Shown: positions 60,152 through 64,000 of the stretch, one piece after another
Numbering within the stretch: the stretch's first letter is position 1
Layout: each line of letters starts with the position of its first letter
Assembly (NCBI RefSeq): GCF_001693385.1
Contig: NZ_CP016428.1
Span: 4,650,001-4,714,000, forward strand
Length of the DNA stretch: 64,000 bases
Direction of reading: 5' to 3'
Source: Bradyrhizobium icense
Lineage (GTDB): Bacteria > Pseudomonadota > Alphaproteobacteria > Rhizobiales > Xanthobacteraceae
Notes under the pieces: model-generated
What the model was told of the DNA's origin: nothing
The model's database searches: none
The model's input: the letters and a program-made list of their open reading frames with translations, nothing else
Translations under genes and position numbers: made by a program

Positions 60152-60829
60152 GTGGCAGTTCGCGTTCAACCTCGTCAGCTTGCCTTTGCGCTGCCACATG
60201 CGGAGAGCCTGACCCGCGACAATTTCCTCGAAGGTCCGGCCAATGAAGCCGCGCTCTCGCTGATCGAAAGCTGGCCCGACTGGCCGAACCGCATCATGCT
60301 GCTGGCGGGGCCGGAGGGCTCCGGCAAGAGCCATCTAGCCGCGATCTGGGCCGAACAGGCGGGCGCGCGCTCGATCTCGGCGCATGCGCTTACCGCCGCT
60401 GCGGTTCCCGGCGCACTCGCCACTGGCGCTCTGGTGGTCGAAGACCTGAGGCCGGCCGATTTCGACGAACGCGCCTTGTTTCACCTCCTGAACCTGGCGC
60501 GCGAGGACGAGGCCTTCGTATTGATCACGGGGCGCGTTGCACCGGCGGCGTTCGAGATCGAACTGCGCGATCTCCGGTCGCGGCTGCGCGCCGCACCCGT
60601 GGTATCGCTATTGCCGCCGGATGACTTGCTGTTTCGTAGCCTGATCATCAAATTCTGCGCAGACCGCCAATTGAGCATCGACGAGACGGTGGTGAGCTAC
60701 CTCGCCAGCCGAATCGAGCGCTCCTATGCCGCCGCCCGCCAAGCGGTCGAGCTCCTGGATACCGAGGCGTTGCGGCTCGGCCGGCCGGTGACCCGGGCGC
60801 TGGCCGCGGAACTCCTGCGAAACGGCTGA
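60152..60829 (+). CDS. hdaA: HdaA-type DnaA-related replication regulator
   Basis: The 225-residue protein corresponds to the AAA+ part of DnaA. It has Walker A GPEGSGKSHLAAIWAEQ, a Walker B region GALVVEDLRPADF, the sensor-like FVLITGRVAPAAF, and a C-terminal lid (ERSYAAARQAVELLDTEALR), but lacks the DNA-binding domain. In Caulobacter HdaA promotes hydrolysis of DnaA-ATP together with the sliding clamp. An N-terminal clamp-binding peptide is plausible at QLAFALP. The GTG start has GGAG upstream. The gene lies before ppk on the same strand, a neighbourhood also seen in other alphaproteobacteria. Confidence 0.9.
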   Translation: MAVRVQPRQLAFALPHAESLTRDNFLEGPANEAALSLIESWPDWPNRIMLLAGPEGSGKSHLAAIWAEQAGARSISAHALTAAAVPGALATGALVVEDLRPADFDERALFHLLNLAREDEAFVLITGRVAPAAFEIELRDLRSRLRAAPVVSLLPPDDLLFRSLIIKFCADRQLSIDETVVSYLASRIERSYAAARQAVELLDTEALRLGRPVTRALAAELLRNG

Positions 60830-60957
60830 TCGGCAGTCCTGCTGCGTCCTGCCGCCTTGACGCCGGCGATGGGCGGAACATCAATGTCATTGAAACGTCA
60901 TCGGCGTATCACATGTTGTAGGCCGCATTCGCTTAAAGTCGGGCTGCCTTGCCCGCG

Positions 60958-63171
60958 ATGGATCAAAGCCTTATGGAATTGGTACAAGCTGTTGAAATAA
61001 AAGAAAAAGAGCCGATTGCCGAGGCTCCGCCCTCAATCGCCGCGAGCCCCGAGCGATTCATCAATCGGGAACTGTCTTGGCTGCATTTCAACCGCCGGGT
61101 GCTCGAGGAATCGGTCAATCCGGGCCATCCGTTGCTGGAACGGGTGCGGTTCCTGTCGATTTCAGCCAATAACCTTGATGAGTTCTTCATGGTCCGCGTC
61201 GCCGGCATCAAGGCGCAGGTCCGTGAAGGCATTGCCGAACGCAGCCCCGACGGCCTGACCCCTGCCGAACAGCTCGCCCTCATCAACAGGACGGTCTCGG
61301 AACTGGCCTCCGACCAGCAGGCGATCTGGCGCGATCTCCGCAATACATTGTCGGAGAGCGGCATCAAACTGATCGACGGCCATGACTTCACCAAGGCGGA
61401 GCGAAGCTGGCTGGAGGATCATTTCCTCCACAGCATCTTTCCGCTTTTGACGCCGCTCGCGATCGATCCGGCGCATCCCTTCCCGTTCATCCCGAGCCTC
61501 GGCTTCACCATCGCCCTGCAATTGATGCGGACGTCTGACGGCAAGGCGATGAACGCGCTGATCCGCATGCCCGGCAAGATCGACCGCTTCATCCGCATGC
61601 CCGCGGGCAAGGACGGCGCGGTCCACCTGATTCCGCTGGAACAGGCCACCGGCCTCTTCATCGGCCGCCTGTTCCCCGGCTACACCGTCAAGGGCCAGGG
61701 CGCCTTCCGCATCATCAGGGACTCCGAACTCGAAATCGAGGAAGAGGCCGAAGATCTGGTCCGCCTGTTCGAAACCGCGCTGAAGCGGCGGCGGCGCGGT
61801 TCGGTGATCCGGCTGGAAATGGAAGCCAAGATGCCGGAAGCGCTGCGCGCCTTCGTGCAGCAGGCGCTTTCCGCCGCCGACGACGAGGTGTTCCTGGTCG
61901 ACGGCGTGCTGGCGATGAACGAGCTCTCGCAGCTCACACGGCTCGACCGGCCCGACCTCGAATTCACGCCCTATGTGCCGCGCCATCCCGAGCGGGTGCG
62001 CGACCATGGCGGCGACATCTTCGCGGCGATCCGGCAAAAGGACCTGATCGTCCATCACCCTTACGAATCCTTCGACGTCGTCGTGCAATTCCTGCAGCAG
62101 GCGGCGCGCGATCCCGATGTCGTCGCCATCAAGCAGACGCTCTACCGCACCTCGAACAACTCACCGATCGTGCGCGCGCTGGCCGAGGCCGCGGAAGCCG
62201 GCAAGTCGGTGACGGCGCTGATTGAGCTGAAGGCGCGGTTCGACGAGGAAGCCAACATCCGCTGGGCGCGCGACCTTGAACGCGCCGGCGTGCAGGTCGT
62301 GTACGGCTTTCTCGAACTGAAGACGCACGCCAAGCTGTCCATGGTGGTGCGACGCGAGGGCGGTAACCTGACCACCTATGTGCATACCGGCACCGGCAAT
62401 TATCATCCGGTCACCGCGCGCATCTATACGGACCTCTCCTATTTCACGTCGGACCCGATCATCGGCCGCGACGCGGCGCGGGTGTTCAACTACATCACCG
62501 GCTATGCAGAGCCGAGCGACATCGAGCGGATGGCGGTGTCGCCGCTGACATTGCGCAAGCGCATCGTCGAACACATCAGAGGCGAGTCCAATCACGCCCG
62601 GCACGGCAAGCCGGCAGCGATCTGGATGAAGATGAATTCGCTGGTCGATCCTGATGTCATCGACGCCCTGTACGAGGCTTCGCAGGCCGGTGTGTCGATC
62701 GAACTGGTGGTGCGCGGCATCTGCTGCCTGCGGCCGGGCATTCCAGGACTTTCCGAGAACATCCGCGTCAAATCGATTATCGGCCGCTTCCTGGAGCACG
62801 GCCGAATCTACTGCTTTGGCATGGGGCAAGGCCTGCCTGGCCCGAAGGCGGCTGTGTATATCTCGTCTGCCGACATGATGCCGCGAAACCTCGACCGGCG
62901 CGTCGAAGTGCTCTGTCCATTGCAAAATCCCACGGTACATCAGCAGGTTCTCGAACAGATCATGGTCGCGAACCTGAAGGATACCGAGCAGAGCTGGCAA
63001 TTGTTGCCGGATGGGTCGTCAACGCGTATGAAGGCCGCGAAAGGCGAAGAGCCGTTCAACCTGCATAACTATTTCATGACGAATCCGAGCCTGTCTGGAC
63101 GTGGAAAGTCTCTCAAGGAATCTTCGCCGCGCCGCCTCACGCGCCGTACCGAGCGTCAGCAATCGTCATAA
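60958..63171 (+). CDS. ppk: polyphosphate kinase 1
   Basis: The 737-residue protein has the PPK1 domains: N-terminal [20 protein letters not shown], then a head domain, and C1/C2 phospholipase-D-like domains. The autophosphorylated-His region is [20 protein letters not shown], and the second catalytic His segment is [13 protein letters not shown], after [18 protein letters not shown]. It polymerises ATP gamma-phosphates into polyphosphate, reversibly. The ATG at 60958 is used; a TTG three codons earlier is also open. It is followed after 12 bases by an exopolyphosphatase gene, so synthesis and breakdown are co-transcribed. Confidence 0.97.
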   Translation: MDQSLMELVQAVEIKEKEPIAEAPPSIAASPERFINRELSWLHFNRRVLEESVNPGHPLLERVRFLSISANNLDEFFMVRVAGIKAQVREGIAERSPDGLTPAEQLALINRTVSELASDQQAIWRDLRNTLSESGIKLIDGHDFTKAERSWLEDHFLHSIFPLLTPLAIDPAHPFPFIPSLGFTIALQLMRTSDGKAMNALIRMPGKIDRFIRMPAGKDGAVHLIPLEQATGLFIGRLFPGYTVKGQGAFRIIRDSELEIEEEAEDLVRLFETALKRRRRGSVIRLEMEAKMPEALRAFVQQALSAADDEVFLVDGVLAMNELSQLTRLDRPDLEFTPYVPRHPERVRDHGGDIFAAIRQKDLIVHHPYESFDVVVQFLQQAARDPDVVAIKQTLYRTSNNSPIVRALAEAAEAGKSVTALIELKARFDEEANIRWARDLERAGVQVVYGFLELKTHAKLSMVVRREGGNLTTYVHTGTGNYHPVTARIYTDLSYFTSDPIIGRDAARVFNYITGYAEPSDIERMAVSPLTLRKRIVEHIRGESNHARHGKPAAIWMKMNSLVDPDVIDALYEASQAGVSIELVVRGICCLRPGIPGLSENIRVKSIIGRFLEHGRIYCFGMGQGLPGPKAAVYISSADMMPRNLDRRVEVLCPLQNPTVHQQVLEQIMVANLKDTEQSWQLLPDGSSTRMKAAKGEEPFNLHNYFMTNPSLSGRGKSLKESSPRRLTRRTERQQSS

Positions 63172-63183
63172 GGGAGCGCCGCT

Positions 63184-64000
63184 GTGAAGCGGCCGCGCAA
63201 GCGCGCTTCCAGCGTCGCCGTCATCGACATCGGTTCGAACTCTGTTCGTCTCGTCGTCTATGAGACGATGGCGCGCAGCCTCGTCACCATCTTCAACGAG
63301 AAGGCGCTGTGCGGGCTCGGCCGCGAGGTGCAGAGCACCGGCCTGTTGGCCGAGGACGCGGTTGGCAAGGCGCTGACGGCGCTACGGCGATTTCGCGCGC
63401 TGTGCCGCATCCAGCAGGTAGGCCGCGTCTTTGCTATCGCCACCGCCGCCTGCCGGGACGCCAAGAACGGTCCCGACTTCATCGCCAAGGCGGAGCGCAT
63501 CTGCGGCACGCCGATTCAGATCCTGTCCGGCCCACGCGAAGCAAAACTGTCCGCGCTCGGCGTCATCTCCGGCATCCACAATCCCGACGGCATCGTCGGC
63601 GATCTCGGCGGCGGTTCGCTCGAACTGATCGACGTGCAGAAGAACCGTGTCCACAGCGGTGTCACACTGCCGCTCGGAAGCCTGGCCCTGCAGGATCTCT
63701 CGGACAAATCCTTGAAGCGCGCCGAACGCATCGTTCGGGACGATCTGTCCGACGTCGCCCAGCTCAAGGCCGGCCATGGCCGCACCTTCTATGCGGTCGG
63801 CGGCACCTGGCGCGCGCTCGCGCGTATCCACATCATCCAGAGCGGCTATCCGCTGCGCGTGATGCACGGCTATTCGATACCTGCCGCCGAAGCGCTCGAT
63901 TTCGCCCGCCGCCTGCGCCGGCTGGCCGCGGCCAACATGCTCGCCGATATCGAAGTGGTTGCGGACGCCCGGCGTCCGCTCCTGACCTATGCGGCGCTGG
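63184..64000 (+). CDS. ppx: Ppx/GppA family phosphatase (3' end missing)
   Basis: This gene runs off the right edge; 272 codons are present. It starts at a GTG with GGGAG upstream. The ASKHA-fold signatures are SVAVIDIGSNSVRLVVYE (phosphate 1 loop), FAIATAACRDAKNGPDFIAK, ILSGPREAKLSALGV and GIVGDLGGGSLELIDVQ (phosphate 2 loop), with TFYAVGGTWRALARIHI. It hydrolyses polyphosphate ends and may also act on pppGpp. Linkage to ppk favours the exopolyphosphatase role. The missing C-terminal part may hold an HD-like domain. Confidence 0.95.
   Translation, partial: MKRPRKRASSVAVIDIGSNSVRLVVYETMARSLVTIFNEKALCGLGREVQSTGLLAEDAVGKALTALRRFRALCRIQQVGRVFAIATAACRDAKNGPDFIAKAERICGTPIQILSGPREAKLSALGVISGIHNPDGIVGDLGGGSLELIDVQKNRVHSGVTLPLGSLALQDLSDKSLKRAERIVRDDLSDVAQLKAGHGRTFYAVGGTWRALARIHIIQSGYPLRVMHGYSIPAAEALDFARRLRRLAAANMLADIEVVADARRPLLTYAAL

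Noticed and set aside
1..64000. tRNA or rRNA genes
   Set aside because: No T-loop GGTTCRA with matching acceptor stems, and no rRNA signature, was noticed in the gaps between genes; a covariance-model scan would settle this.

Overview
The window is high-GC alphaproteobacterial DNA and most resembles the chromosome of Bradyrhizobium or a close Nitrobacteraceae relative. The main evidence is a eukaryote-like type II glutamine synthetase (glnII) divergent from a GstI-type translation inhibitor, an HdaA-type DnaA homologue, and palindromic intergenic repeats of a kind I associate with Bradyrhizobium. Frequent GTG/TTG starts, and many small hydrophilic or exported proteins, fit the same group. I found no rRNA, tRNA or CRISPR array. 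This is core chromosome mixed with accessory genes, one insertion sequence and several short repeats.

Layout. 0-7.4 kb: truncated NAD(P)-binding protein, chemotaxis receptor, MBL hydrolase/nitroreductase pair, phosphodiesterase, ABC-F ATPase. 7.5-10.9 kb: a stress-like block with a DUF2267 protein, four small disordered hydrophilic proteins, and a divergently placed pair made of a catalytically dead HtrA-like PDZ protein and a half-receiver LuxR regulator. Two EcfG-like promoters lie in this block. 11-16.5 kb: TonB siderophore receptor, the first two of three two-repeat GrlR-like paralogues, a frameshifted DMT transporter, and a binding protein without a signal peptide. 16.6-18.6 kb: nitrogen assimilation (glnII with a strong sigma-54 promoter, and gstI). 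19-23.8 kb: tyrosine phosphatase, SDR, third GrlR-like paralogue, DUF2161, GNAT. 24-27.2 kb: AraC regulator, nitrilase and haem aldoxime dehydratase, forming an aldoxime-to-nitrile-to-acid module.

27.2-36.8 kb: thioesterase, metal-receptor-like protein, an IS1182-family element (28673-30161) inserted in a palindromic repeat with a 6-bp target duplication, M20 peptidase, PNPOx-like protein divergent from a MocR regulator, and a run of small exported proteins including CreA. 37-41 kb: L,D-transpeptidase, exported glutathione peroxidase, polysaccharide deacetylase, DHFR-like reductase. 41-44.4 kb: complete TRAP transporter. 45-54.9 kb: malic enzyme, a large unknown membrane-anchored protein, aspS, selO, rnd. 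55-64 kb: beta-barrel autotransporter-like protein, cold-shock protein, GST, purM-purN, CDP-alcohol phosphotransferase, hdaA, and polyphosphate kinase followed by exopolyphosphatase, which runs off the end.

How genes work together. The clear functional units are glnII/gstI (ammonia assimilation and its translational brake), AraC-nitrilase-aldoxime dehydratase (plant aldoxime/nitrile use), the TRAP operon (organic acid uptake), purMN (purine synthesis) and ppk-ppx (polyphosphate turnover). The least explained parts are the GrlR-like trio, the pseudo-HtrA/LuxR pair and the disordered-protein operon.
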